Below are positions 1-7,663 of a stretch of DNA of 9,043 nt, in pieces; position 1 is the first letter of the stretch; each line of letters opens with the position of its first letter. The notes below the pieces were generated by a model, which ran no database searches, was not told the origin of the DNA, and saw only the letters and a program-made list of their open reading frames with translations. The stretch spans positions 1-9,043 of the forward strand of contig JAISKG010000015.1 of NCBI GenBank assembly GCA_031261015.1. Reading direction: 5' to 3'. This DNA is from Dysgonamonadaceae bacterium. GTDB lineage: Bacteria; Bacteroidota; Bacteroidia; Bacteroidales; Azobacteroidaceae. The position numbers and the translations under genes are program-made.

Positions 1-201
1 GGTCTTTGGTTTTTATGGGCGCAAGGAGCCAAACGTTGTCACGACCGCGACAGGACAGGTTGGTATCAAATGATTCCGTTCTATTTTTTGTGGCTGATTT
101 TTGCCGACGGCGAATATGGCGAAAACGATTACGGCCCCAATCCCAAAGGTTTAGGAAATTATGAGGAAGACATCAACGAGTTATTCCCCGATAATCCGTA
201 A
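1..201 (+). CDS. C-terminal part of a DUF805-type inner-membrane protein (5' truncated)
   Basis: The open frame runs from the window edge to TAA at 199-201 and gives the last 66 residues. The visible part holds the DUF805 signature: a basic AKRCHDRDRTGWY segment at about residues 10-22, a hydrophobic stretch (MIPFYFLWLIF) and then a GENDYGPNPKG motif near the C-terminus. In this family the Arg-x-His-Asp-Arg segment sits at the cytoplasmic edge of a membrane helix, and the N-G-x-x-x-Y-G-P-x-P tail follows the last helix. The biochemical function of DUF805 proteins is not established. The next gene starts only 9 bp downstream on the same strand, so the two may be co-transcribed. The start lies outside the window. 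Confidence 0.85.
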   Translation, partial: GLWFLWAQGAKRCHDRDRTGWYQMIPFYFLWLIFADGEYGENDYGPNPKGLGNYEEDINELFPDNP

Positions 202-210
202 TTTTTCCGA

Positions 211-585
211 ATGATCAGAGCGACAGGTAAATATATCGTAATCGGCTTTCTGTTAATAATTTATATTAATAGAGGGCTTTTCGTCGTTCCTACCGAAACG
301 AGCAATGATCTGAGTGAAATCAATAGCGTGATCGAATTTCTGGTAGAAAAGGCGACCGGACAATCCAATAATACCGACGAAGATGGCGATTCACAAGAAA
401 CCTGTAATTCTGTGAAAATCATTCAACCTTATGTTTCAGAGCAATTTGCTCAATCATTAGACTTGGGAAATCAATTTCCGCAACAAACAACCAAAGTCTT
501 TTTCTCAACCAACGAAAATATCCCTCAATTACCTGTTCTTGGGCAGATTGATCACCCTCCGCAAGAATTGAAAATGGAAAGTTGA
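211..585 (+). CDS. Small exported protein of unknown function upstream of the metal-efflux genes
   Basis: The 124-residue product starts at ATG 211, 9 bp after the DUF805 stop. Residues 1-24 form a basic-then-hydrophobic segment (RATGKYIVIGFLLIIYINR) that reads as an uncleaved signal anchor or signal peptide. The rest is polar, with an acidic patch near residues 55-62 (DEDGDSQE), a single Cys at about residue 65, and a C-terminal QIDHPP motif with Asp and His that could bind a metal. No enzyme fold is recognised. From memory, small exported proteins with similar motifs occur directly upstream of CzcC/CusC-type genes in Bacteroidota; this could not be checked here, and the metal link is inference from position. 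The last residues (QELKMES) and the TGA stop are encoded by the AT-rich heptamer repeat that covers the junction to the next gene. Confidence 0.7.
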   Translation: MIRATGKYIVIGFLLIIYINRGLFVVPTETSNDLSEINSVIEFLVEKATGQSNNTDEDGDSQETCNSVKIIQPYVSEQFAQSLDLGNQFPQQTTKVFFSTNENIPQLPVLGQIDHPPQELKMES

Positions 586-645
586 AAATTATTTTTCATT
601 TTCAACTGTTTTCCTTATTATTTCCATTCTTAATTTTCAACTATC
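565..645. repeat. AT-rich heptamer repeat with inverted copies at the junction before the outer-membrane factor gene
   Basis: Three in-phase heptamers of the form RTTGAAA occur at 567-587 (ATTGAAA, ATGGAAA, GTTGAAA). Reverse-complement copies follow: TTTCAAC at 600-606, TTTCCAT at 621-627 and TTTTCAACT at 634-642. Positions 580-589 (AGTTGAAAAT) and 598-607 (ATTTTCAACT) are a perfect 10-bp inverted repeat with an 8-nt loop, so the RNA could fold into an AT-rich hairpin. The element includes the stop codon of the upstream small gene. A related direct-repeat run lies at 1925-1959. A weak terminator, attenuator or mRNA-processing role is possible but not shown. Confidence 0.6.
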
Positions 646-659
646 AATTTATTAAAACA

Positions 660-1943
660 ATGAAAATCAATCAAGTAATGTATCTTTGCATTACTGTGTT
701 GGTGTTATATACGCACAACATTTTTGCACAAGATACACTTAAAATTAACATTACTCAAGCCGAAAAGCAGTTCTTGGATCGAAACTTGCAACTCTTGGCG
801 GAACGCTACAACATCGACGCAGCACAAGCTAATTTATTGCAAGCCAAACTTTTTCAAAATCCTACCTTTTCAGCAGGCTTAAATATTTACAATCCCGATA
901 ACCACCGCTGGTTCGATACCGGTAAAAATTCGGGACAATATGTCTTTGCCGTCGAGCAGCTGATTCGTTTGGGCGGCAAGCGGAACAAGGAAATTGCGCT
1001 GGCCAAAATGGATGTGCAATTATCTGAAAATCAGTTTTATGATTTACTGCGAACCTTGCGGTTTTCACTAAACAGCGCTTTCTACGAAGCCTATTTCACT
1101 TATCGCTCGCTTCGGGCATTCGATACGCAGATTGTTTTGCTTGAAGAACTTCAAAACAATTATAAAGAACTGAAAAACAGAGGGATTGTTTCGCTGAACG
1201 AATTGGTGCGGATTCAATCATTGCTCTATGGTTTACGTTCCGATAAACTGGAATTGCAGGCGACATTCAACGACTTACAAGCGGAATTGCAATTGCTTTT
1301 GCAAGACAACTACACCGTTTTTATTCCTGAAGTGACGGACAATGATTTCGTTTTCCGCAATCCCGCCGATCTGCCAATCGCTCAACTGCTGAACGATGCC
1401 CTCGAAAACCGCATCGACTTGAAAACGGCCAAAGATGAACTGACTTATCAGCAAAAAAAAGTATTGCTCGAAAAGGTGAATGCCATTCCCGACCTCACCA
1501 TTGGAGCGGATTTCGACAAGCGGAGCGGCGTATTCGATAATCAGTTTTCACTGAACTTGTCGTTTGACTTGCCGTTTTTCAACCGCAACAAAGGCAACAT
1601 CCGGGCAGCTAAAGCGCTGGTACAGCACAAGCAACTGCTTGTGAATCGCAAACAAACGGAAGTAGAAAACGAAGTACTGAAAGTGTATGCCAATGCGCTG
1701 GAAGCCGATAAAACGAGCCGCTCCATCGACGCCGATTTTGAGCAAAACCTGCAATCGCTTTTGCAGAGCATTACCGACAATTTCCGCAAGAAGAATATCA
1801 GCATGCTCGAATTTACCGATTTTTACGAATCGTATCGCGATAATATCATAAAAATCAATCAAATACAAAATAAAAAGGCGCAAACGATGCAGGAACTTCG
1901 GTTTGTGGTGGGAAGGAACTTGGAATTGAAAATTGAAAATTAA
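660..1943 (+). CDS. TolC-family outer-membrane factor of a heavy-metal efflux system (CzcC/CusC-like)
   Basis: The 427-residue product is the outer-membrane channel of a tripartite RND exporter; it carries substrate from the adaptor/pump complex out through the outer membrane. Residues 1-24 form a signal peptide ending in IFA-Q, with no lipobox Cys, so unlike E. coli CusC it is probably not lipidated. Two tandem OEP domains follow, roughly residues 30-220 and 240-420. They are rich in long amphipathic helices with the alternating Ala/Leu/Gln pattern of TolC barrels, and each has a short beta segment (NPTFSAGLNIY and IPDLTIGADF). The EQLIRLGGKR motif near residue 100 is typical of CusC/CzcC relatives. 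ATG 660 was chosen because it begins the signal peptide; an in-frame extension to TTG 582 would place coding sequence over the inverted repeat. The C-terminal residues (LELKIEN) and the stop lie within a heptamer repeat. The adaptor gene follows within 16 bp. Confidence 0.92.
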   Translation: MKINQVMYLCITVLVLYTHNIFAQDTLKINITQAEKQFLDRNLQLLAERYNIDAAQANLLQAKLFQNPTFSAGLNIYNPDNHRWFDTGKNSGQYVFAVEQLIRLGGKRNKEIALAKMDVQLSENQFYDLLRTLRFSLNSAFYEAYFTYRSLRAFDTQIVLLEELQNNYKELKNRGIVSLNELVRIQSLLYGLRSDKLELQATFNDLQAELQLLLQDNYTVFIPEVTDNDFVFRNPADLPIAQLLNDALENRIDLKTAKDELTYQQKKVLLEKVNAIPDLTIGADFDKRSGVFDNQFSLNLSFDLPFFNRNKGNIRAAKALVQHKQLLVNRKQTEVENEVLKVYANALEADKTSRSIDADFEQNLQSLLQSITDNFRKKNISMLEFTDFYESYRDNIIKINQIQNKKAQTMQELRFVVGRNLELKIEN

Positions 1944-1959
1944 AAATTAAAAGTTGAAA
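1925..1959 (+). repeat. Five tandem RTTRAAA heptamers at the outer-membrane factor/adaptor gene junction
   Basis: Positions 1925-1959 divide into five contiguous heptamers: ATTGAAA, ATTGAAA, ATTAAAA, ATTAAAA and GTTGAAA, immediately followed by ATGAATA. The run encodes the last residues of the upstream gene, contains its TAA stop (1941-1943), and ends exactly at the ATG (1960) of the downstream gene. The same heptamer type occurs at 567-587 at the preceding gene junction, so the junctions of this operon share a sequence element. Heptamers that preserve stops and starts could expand or contract by slippage. Confidence 0.7.
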
Positions 1960-3060
1960 ATGAATAGATATAAATATATGAAAAGTAATATAATAATTTT
2001 TATGATAGCTGCAAGTTTACTGTTTGCAGGTGTGTCATGTAAAAACAGCAAAAATGATGCGGCGAGTGGAAATGTTGCGCGCAACATCTTTACGGAAGAT
2101 TTGCAAAAAACCGTTGTTCATGCCGAGGAAATCAACCGGCCGTTGAAACTCAACGGTAGAATTGTGCCTGACGAAGCCAAGCAAGCCAGCGTTTACGCGC
2201 TTGTGAGCGGACGCATAGGGCAAGTCAACGTAGAATTGGGCGACTATGTCCGCAAAGGTCAAACTATTGCAGCGCTGAAAAGTGCGGAAGTGGCAGGCGT
2301 GAACAACGACCTGACATTGGCCCGGCAAAATCTCGAAATTGCCCGCAAAAATCGCGATACATACAAAGAATTGTATGAAAGCGATTTGGTTTCCGAGCGC
2401 GAATACATCACCACTAAAGCCGAATACGAAAAAGCCTTGTCGGAATTGCAGAAAGCCGAAAATGTGTCGGCGATTACCGGCGGCGAAAATTCGCTCTACA
2501 CGCTTGTTTCGCCCATCAACGGCTACATTATCGCCAAAAATATCACCAGCAATTCCGAAGTGCGCGCCGATATGGCGGAGCCGCTTTTTGCAATCGCTGA
2601 CCTGTCGGTCGTTTGGATCTTGGCAGATGTTTTCGAGGTGGACATCGACCGCATCCGGCTCGGACAAACGGTTGATGTACAAACGCTTTCCAATTCCGGT
2701 AAGACTTACGCCGGAAAAATCGACAAGATTTATAACGTCCTCGATCCCGAAACGCGCACGATGAAAGCCCGCGTGTCGCTCGCTAATTCCAACAACGAAT
2801 TGAAGGCCGGCATGTTTGTTTCCGTCAAGGTAGAAGCCAAAGACCGGGAACGTGCGGCGGCCGTACCGTCGTCGGCTTTGGTTTTTGAGAATAATAAAAT
2901 GTATGTGATTGTGCTTGGGAAAAATAATCAACCCGAAATTCGCCCTATCAAGGAAATTTTCCGTAGCGGCGAAAAATGTTACGTCGAAGGAGTTTCCGAC
3001 GGTGAAACGGTGATCACCAGCGGACAAGTATTTCTGTTTGAAGAATTAAATGCACAATGA
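1960..3060 (+). CDS. RND efflux periplasmic adaptor lipoprotein (CzcB/CusB-like, HlyD family)
   Basis: The 366-residue adaptor bridges the inner-membrane RND pump and the outer-membrane channel. Residues 1-27 are a lipoprotein signal peptide (hydrophobic IIIFMIAASLLFAG, then VSC with Cys27 as the likely lipidation site; Gly at -3 is off the classic lipobox). The first half of the barrel-sandwich domain (VSGRIGQVNVELGDYV) lies at about residues 80-100, followed by an alpha-helical hairpin at about 109-167. The second lipoyl half (SPINGYIIAKNI) is near 185 and the beta-barrel and membrane-proximal domains fill the remainder to the C-terminus. No Met-rich or His-rich metal-binding extension is visible. 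ATG 1960 directly abuts the heptamer repeat; ATG 1978 gives a shorter, equally good signal peptide. The stop overlaps the pump start (ATGA, 3057-3060), implying translational coupling. Confidence 0.93.
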   Translation: MNRYKYMKSNIIIFMIAASLLFAGVSCKNSKNDAASGNVARNIFTEDLQKTVVHAEEINRPLKLNGRIVPDEAKQASVYALVSGRIGQVNVELGDYVRKGQTIAALKSAEVAGVNNDLTLARQNLEIARKNRDTYKELYESDLVSEREYITTKAEYEKALSELQKAENVSAITGGENSLYTLVSPINGYIIAKNITSNSEVRADMAEPLFAIADLSVVWILADVFEVDIDRIRLGQTVDVQTLSNSGKTYAGKIDKIYNVLDPETRTMKARVSLANSNNELKAGMFVSVKVEAKDRERAAAVPSSALVFENNKMYVIVLGKNNQPEIRPIKEIFRSGEKCYVEGVSDGETVITSGQVFLFEELNAQ

Positions 3061-6000
3061 CTATGGAAAAGTTCATCAAAAATATTATCGCATTTTCGCT
3101 AAAAAATAAGGTTTTTATTCTTTTGGCGACTTTGGCTCTGGTAGTTTGGGGCGTTATTGCGTTCAAAAACATTCCGATAGAGGCCTTTCCCGATGTGACC
3201 AACACGCAGATTACGATTATCACGCAATGGCCGGGTCGTGGCGCGGAAGAAGTTGAAAAATTCGTCAGCATTCCGATCGAAATTGCCATGAATCCCGTGC
3301 AAAAGAAAACTTCGGTGCGTTCGACCACGGTTTTCGGCTTATCGGTAGTGAAAATCATTTTTGAAGATGGCGTGGACGATGCCTTTGCCCGCCAGCAAGT
3401 CAATAATATGCTGCGCGACGTGGAGTTACCCGAAGGCGCCGATCCTGATGTGCAACCGCCGACGGGACCGACGGGCGAGATTTTCCGCTATACGCTTTCG
3501 GGTAAATCGCAAACGGTGATGGAACTCAAAACTATTCAGGATTGGGTAATTGAGCGGAATTTGCTCGGTGTGGCGGGCGTGGCCGACGTAGTGAGTTTCG
3601 GAGGCGAAGTGAAAACCTACGAAATTATCGTCAATCCCATTTTGCTGGCCAGTTTCGGCATTACGCCGCTCGATGTATATGACGCTGTGGCGAAGAGCAA
3701 TATCAATGTGGGCGGCGACGTAATCGTTGATCATGCGCAGGCGTTTGTGGTGCGCGGCATCGGCTTGCTCAACGACAAAGAGGAAATCGGCAACATTATT
3801 ATCAAAAATACCAATGGCACGCCTGTTTTGGTGAAAGACATTGCTGCAGTGGATATTATGCCGCTTCCGCGATTGGGACAAGTGGGACGCGACAAAAACG
3901 ACGACGTCGTGGAAAGCATTATTGTGATGCGTAAAGGCGAAAATCCTTCGCGTGTGATTGATGCGGTGCAGGCCAAGATCGACGAACTCAACGAAAAAAT
4001 CCTGCCTGACGGCGTACATATCGACACTTTTTACAACCGCAACGATTTGATTGATTTTGCCACTCACACTGTGCTCGGCAATATGCTCGAAGGCATTATC
4101 CTTGTGACGGTTATCGTGTTTCTATTCATGGCCGACTGGCGCACCACGCTGATTGTTTCGCTGATCGTTCCGCTGTCGCTGCTTTTTGCGTTTATTTGCC
4201 TCACATTGAGAGGAATGAGCGCGAATTTACTGTCGATGGGCGCCATTGATTTCGGTATTATCATCGACGGCTCGGTGGTGATGGTCGAAGGCATTTTCGT
4301 AATGCTCGACCATAAGGCAAAGGCGCTGGGAATGAACCGTTTCAATGGGATGGTCAAAATGGGACTGATCAAGCAGAAAGGCAGCGAACTGGGCAAAGCA
4401 ATTTTCTTTTCCAAACTGATCATTATTGTGGCTTTACTGCCGATTTTCTCATTCCAAAAAGTCGAAGGAAAAATGTTTTCGCCTCTGGCCTGGACACTCG
4501 GTTTCGCCCTGCTCGGCGCATTGATTCTCACGCTCACGCTCGTGCCGGCGCTTTGCCATATCTTATTGAAAAAGAATGTCAGAGAGAAAAATAATCACAT
4601 CGTTTCGTTCCTGACGGAAAATGTGATGCGCATTTTTTTCAACATATTTGAACACAAAAAGATAGCTTTAATAGTGACAACTGTTATTGTGGCAGCAGGC
4701 TTAGGCATGTTCAAGTTTTTGGGAACCGAATTTTTGCCGGAATTGGACGAAGGCGCTATTTACGTCCGCGCTACCTGCCCGATGAGCGTTTCGCTGGACG
4801 AATCGTGCGAACTGGCCAAGAAAATGCGCGCGATTTTGCTCGAATTTCCCGAAGTGAAACAGGTGATGTCGCAAACCGGCCGTCCCAACGACGGCACCGA
4901 CGCTACCGGCTTCTACAACATTGAGTTTCACGTCGATATTTATCCGAAAAAAGAATGGAAGAAAAAGAAAAGTAAAGAAGACTTGATTGAGCAGATGAAC
5001 GCGAAACTCGCTGTTTTTCCGGGCGTTGACCTGAACTTTTCGCAGCCGATCATGGACAATGTGGAAGAAGCCGTTTCGGGCGTAAAAGGCTCGCTTTGCG
5101 TGAAAATTTACGGCGACGATTTGAGTTATGCCGAAGATCGCGCAAAAGAGATTTACGACATTATGAAAAACATTCGCGGCATTGAAGATTTGGGAATTAT
5201 CCGCAATATCGGACAGCCCGAAATGCAAATCGACCTCGACCAGAACAAGATGGCTCTTTACGGCGTGACGGCCGGCGATGCGAACGCAGTGATTGAAATG
5301 GCCATCGGCGGCAAGGAAATTTCCTATATTTACGAAGGAGAACGGAAATTTCGGTTGCGGCTGCGCTACAACAAGGATTACCGCAGCAACGAAGAAACCA
5401 TCAACAATTTAATGATCCCGACTTCGAACGGTTCGCAAGTGCCGGTCAAAAACATTGCGGCGATTAAGACCGTGAGCGGCGCAGGATTGATTTTCCGTGA
5501 TGCAAACCGCCGCTATACTGCTGTGAAATTTTCGGTTCGCGGGCGCGATATGGGCGGCGCGGTGACGGAAGCGCAACACAAAATCAACCGCAATGTGCAA
5601 TTGCAAAAAGGTTACGAGTTGGAATGGGCAGGCGATTTTGAGAATCAGCAGCGCGCTTCCAAACGTTTGGGTGAAGTTGTTCCGATCAGTATTTGTTTGA
5701 TTTTCTTGATTTTGTTTATGATGTTCCGGAATATTAAGGATGCGGGATTGGTGCTGCTTAATGTGCCGTTTGCGATTGTGGGCGGGATTGCGGCTTTGTT
5801 GATTACGGGGACAAATTTCAGTATTTCGGCAGGGATTGGGTTTATTGCCCTGTTTGGTATTTGTATTCAGAACGGCGTGATTTTGATTTCCGTTTTCAAA
5901 ATGAATATGAGCAATGTCGGGGCGAATAATTATGCAAACGAATCATTGGAAAACGCTATCAAGAAAGGATTACGCACCCGAGTCCGCCCGGTAATCATGA

Positions 6001-6176
6001 CGGCGTTGATGGCCGCTTTGGGCTTACTGCCCGCCGCTCTTTCCACCGGCATCGGCTCGGAAACTTCCAAGCCGCTGGCAATCGTGGTGATTGGCGGGTT
6101 GATTTCGGCAACGCTACTGACGCTGTTTGTGTTTCCGGTAGTGTTTTGGACGGGATACAGAAATAATAAGAAATAA
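3057..6176 (+). CDS. czcA: Heavy-metal efflux RND pump, CzcA/CusA family (probably divalent-cation type)
   Basis: The 1039-residue inner-membrane proton/metal antiporter has normal length for the HME-RND family. TM1 lies at about residues 17-36, followed by the porter motif FPDVTNTQITI. TM2-TM4 fall between about 343 and 415. TM4 carries DFGIIIDGSVVMVEG with Asp398, Asp404 and Glu411, the same spacing as the proton-relay acidic residues of CzcA. The second porter half contains the VKIYGDD segment, and the C-terminal helices hold TRVRPVIMTALMAALGLLP. CusA has Lys in its RVRPK motif where Val979 is found here, as in CzcA. Positions that align by eye with the periplasmic CusA methionines (near N621 and V669-A672) are not methionine. 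A divalent substrate (Zn, Co, Cd or Ni) is therefore inferred rather than Cu/Ag; the exact metal cannot be read from sequence. Start alternatives are ATG 3057 (overlapping the adaptor stop) and ATG 3063. It ends 15 bp before the convergent LRR gene stop. Confidence 0.93.
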   Translation: MTMEKFIKNIIAFSLKNKVFILLATLALVVWGVIAFKNIPIEAFPDVTNTQITIITQWPGRGAEEVEKFVSIPIEIAMNPVQKKTSVRSTTVFGLSVVKIIFEDGVDDAFARQQVNNMLRDVELPEGADPDVQPPTGPTGEIFRYTLSGKSQTVMELKTIQDWVIERNLLGVAGVADVVSFGGEVKTYEIIVNPILLASFGITPLDVYDAVAKSNINVGGDVIVDHAQAFVVRGIGLLNDKEEIGNIIIKNTNGTPVLVKDIAAVDIMPLPRLGQVGRDKNDDVVESIIVMRKGENPSRVIDAVQAKIDELNEKILPDGVHIDTFYNRNDLIDFATHTVLGNMLEGIILVTVIVFLFMADWRTTLIVSLIVPLSLLFAFICLTLRGMSANLLSMGAIDFGIIIDGSVVMVEGIFVMLDHKAKALGMNRFNGMVKMGLIKQKGSELGKAIFFSKLIIIVALLPIFSFQKVEGKMFSPLAWTLGFALLGALILTLTLVPALCHILLKKNVREKNNHIVSFLTENVMRIFFNIFEHKKIALIVTTVIVAAGLGMFKFLGTEFLPELDEGAIYVRATCPMSVSLDESCELAKKMRAILLEFPEVKQVMSQTGRPNDGTDATGFYNIEFHVDIYPKKEWKKKKSKEDLIEQMNAKLAVFPGVDLNFSQPIMDNVEEAVSGVKGSLCVKIYGDDLSYAEDRAKEIYDIMKNIRGIEDLGIIRNIGQPEMQIDLDQNKMALYGVTAGDANAVIEMAIGGKEISYIYEGERKFRLRLRYNKDYRSNEETINNLMIPTSNGSQVPVKNIAAIKTVSGAGLIFRDANRRYTAVKFSVRGRDMGGAVTEAQHKINRNVQLQKGYELEWAGDFENQQRASKRLGEVVPISICLIFLILFMMFRNIKDAGLVLLNVPFAIVGGIAALLITGTNFSISAGIGFIALFGICIQNGVILISVFKMNMSNVGANNYANESLENAIKKGLRTRVRPVIMTALMAALGLLPAALSTGIGSETSKPLAIVVIGGLISATLLTLFVFPVVFWTGYRNNKK

Positions 6177-6191
6177 CTTTTTATCAGTCTG

Positions 6192-7631
6192 CTATTTTTT
6201 TACAAACCGTTCCGTTTTCACGCCCTTGTCGGTTTCTATTTTGAGTAGATAAACGCCTGCAGGTAAATGTGAAACATTGATTGACGTTCGCAGGGGCAAC
6301 CACAAGGATTGCCCTTGTTCTTGTGAATGGGCGAGCACAAGAGTTGCTCCTACAGTATGCCCTGACGTATCGAATATTTCTACCTTTTTCATCCCATTTT
6401 CTGAATGAATAAACAATTCGTTTTGAACGGGTTGGGGGAAAATATTGATTTCTTGCGATGCTATTTCCGATGGCGAAAAAGTTCTTGTGTCATTTTTGCA
6501 TTCTCTTAATTCCTGTTGCAATTCGGCAATTTGTCGATATAAGCTTTCTTGGACATTATACAAATAGTCAATATCCAGTTGATTCCGAGCAACTTCATTT
6601 TCCAAATTTGCGATTTGCTTCTTGTATGCCGTTATATCCACCTTTAATGCTGCGTTTTCCGCACGCAATGCCGCTACTACGTCCTCGCACACGGCTTCGC
6701 AATTATTGTCCGCAACAATATTAGCAAAATCCCTCCAATATGGGACGGAACGGTAGGCAGACTCCGAAACACAAGGGACGGTAACTAAAACTGTATCAGT
6801 AATATGCCAAAAAGTGTATCGTTCAATACTTGGTGGAGTAATTGCCTGGATTGTTATTGATGTTACATTGTCACAACTAGCAAAAGCATCGTCGCCGATA
6901 GATGTAACACTGTTTGGAATAGTTACAGAAGTTAAACCATAGCAAGCCTCAAAGGCACCTTCGCCAATAGATAAAACGCTATTGGGAATGATTACGGAAG
7001 TTAAATGATAGCAAGCATAAAAAGTCCTCTTGCCAATAGATAAAACACCGTTTGGAATGATTATGGAAGTTAAAAAGTTAGAATGGTAAAAAGCATATTC
7101 ACCAATAAATTTAACACTTTCAGGGATAGTTATGGAAGTTAAACCGTCGCAGTCAACAAAGGCCCATTTACCAATAGATGTAACGCTGTTCGGAATAGTT
7201 ATAGAAGTTAATTTATAGCAACTGGTAAAAGTGTAATCGCCAATAGATGGAACACCGCTTGGGATAATTACGGAAATTAGATCTGAGCAAGAGTTAAAAG
7301 CACCGGCACCAATAGATGCAACGCTATTTGGAATTGATATTGAAGTTATATGCTGGCAATTCAAAAAAGCCCAACTACCAATAGATGTAACGCCGTCCTC
7401 AATCACTATAGTTTCAAGACTAGTATTGTAATACCACGGAGAGATGGGACCGCCCGAAAAATAATTATCCATTTCGCCTGTTCCACTGATAGTAAGCGTT
7501 TGGTAACGTCCACTGCCTGTAATCGTCCACGTAAGATTATCGCCACAAGTGCCGCTCGTTTGAGCTTTTGCCATGCTTGCACTCAAAGAAATCACACAGA
7601 ACACAAGCAAGATTTTTATTAATGCCTTCAT
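6192..7631 (-). CDS. Secreted BspA-like leucine-rich-repeat protein with coiled coil and T9SS sorting domain
   Basis: The 479-residue product begins with a clear signal peptide (residues 1-23, cut after AKA). Residues 25-70 form a short beta-rich N-terminal segment typical of BspA-like proteins ([22 protein letters not shown]). Eight 23-residue LRR_5 repeats (consensus [22 protein letters not shown]) span 71-254, with a ninth degenerate repeat to about 277. A segment ending in YWRDFANI follows. A heptad-rich coiled coil ([10 protein letters not shown] to LQQELRECK) covers about 316-378. Residues 390-479 are a type A T9SS sorting domain ([44 protein letters not shown]). It is therefore expected to cross the outer membrane by type IX secretion and be surface-attached or released, with a likely role in protein or surface binding. 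Residues 427-447 are an in-frame insertion from a palindromic repeat. Start 7631 is set by the signal peptide. The gene is AT-richer than its neighbours and looks accessory. Confidence 0.9.
   Translation of the reverse strand: MKALIKILLVFCVISLSASMAKAQTSGTCGDNLTWTITGSGRYQTLTISGTGEMDNYFSGGPISPWYYNTSLETIVIEDGVTSIGSWAFLNCQHITSISIPNSVASIGAGAFNSCSDLISVIIPSGVPSIGDYTFTSCYKLTSITIPNSVTSIGKWAFVDCDGLTSITIPESVKFIGEYAFYHSNFLTSIIIPNGVLSIGKRTFYACYHLTSVIIPNSVLSIGEGAFEACYGLTSVTIPNSVTSIGDDAFASCDNVTSITIQAITPPSIERYTFWHITDTVLVTVPCVSESAYRSVPYWRDFANIVADNNCEAVCEDVVAALRAENAALKVDITAYKKQIANLENEVARNQLDIDYLYNVQESLYRQIAELQQELRECKNDTRTFSPSEIASQEINIFPQPVQNELFIHSENGMKKVEIFDTSGHTVGATLVLAHSQEQGQSLWLPLRTSINVSHLPAGVYLLKIETDKGVKTERFVKK
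6290..6353. repeat. 64-bp palindromic repeat element inserted in frame in the T9SS sorting domain
   Basis: Terminal inverted repeats of 11 bp (GCAGGGGCAAC at 6290-6300 and GTTGCTCCTAC at 6343-6353) match at 9 of 11 positions. Inside lie two small hairpins: GGGCAA/TTGCCC (6294-6299 with 6309-6314) and GAGCA/TGCTC (6333-6337 with 6345-6349), joined by an AT-richer spacer at 6315-6328. The block is GC-rich compared with the surrounding LRR gene. On the coding strand it encodes residues V427 to L447 and the first base of R448, without stop or frameshift, and falls between the strand VEIFDTSG and the [11 protein letters not shown] segment of the sorting domain, where type A domains normally have a short turn. 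No second copy is present in the window. Confidence 0.7.
6870..7421 (-). repeat. Eight tandem 69-bp units encoding LRR_5 repeats
   Basis: The units encode residues 71-254 of the LRR protein, exactly eight repeats of 23 residues without length variation. The scaffold positions (IPNSV, SIG, AF and C) are conserved, while residues 16-17 and 20-23 of each unit vary (for example SW, AG, DY, KW, EY, KR, EG, DD at 16-17). DNA identity between units is clear but imperfect, so the array is not a recent perfect duplication. Recombination between units could still change repeat number. Confidence 0.85.
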
Positions 7632-7663
7632 AATACTATTTGCAAAAATTTGGGATAAAATTA

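Noticed and set aside
582..659. TTG-initiated N-terminal extension of the outer-membrane factor
   Set aside because: It would put 26 extra residues before a good signal peptide and would be coded by the inverted repeat; ATG 660 fits secretion better.
681..688. TATCTTTG, a perfect TAnnTTTG -7 match
   Set aside because: It is inside the signal-peptide coding region, has no TTG at -33 spacing, and no suitable start follows before the mature protein.
2035..3027. A 330-codon open frame antisense to the adaptor gene
   Set aside because: It lies wholly opposite a well-supported HlyD-family gene, has no recognisable domain and a composition typical of a codon-bias shadow.
6292..6320. GC-rich hairpin as a terminator for the efflux operon
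   Set aside because: It lies about 115 bp beyond the pump stop within another gene, has no T-tract, and is better explained as half of the 64-bp palindromic element.
6870..7421. Regularly spaced repeats as a possible CRISPR array
   Set aside because: The 69-bp period is continuous coding sequence for LRR repeats without distinct repeat and spacer units.
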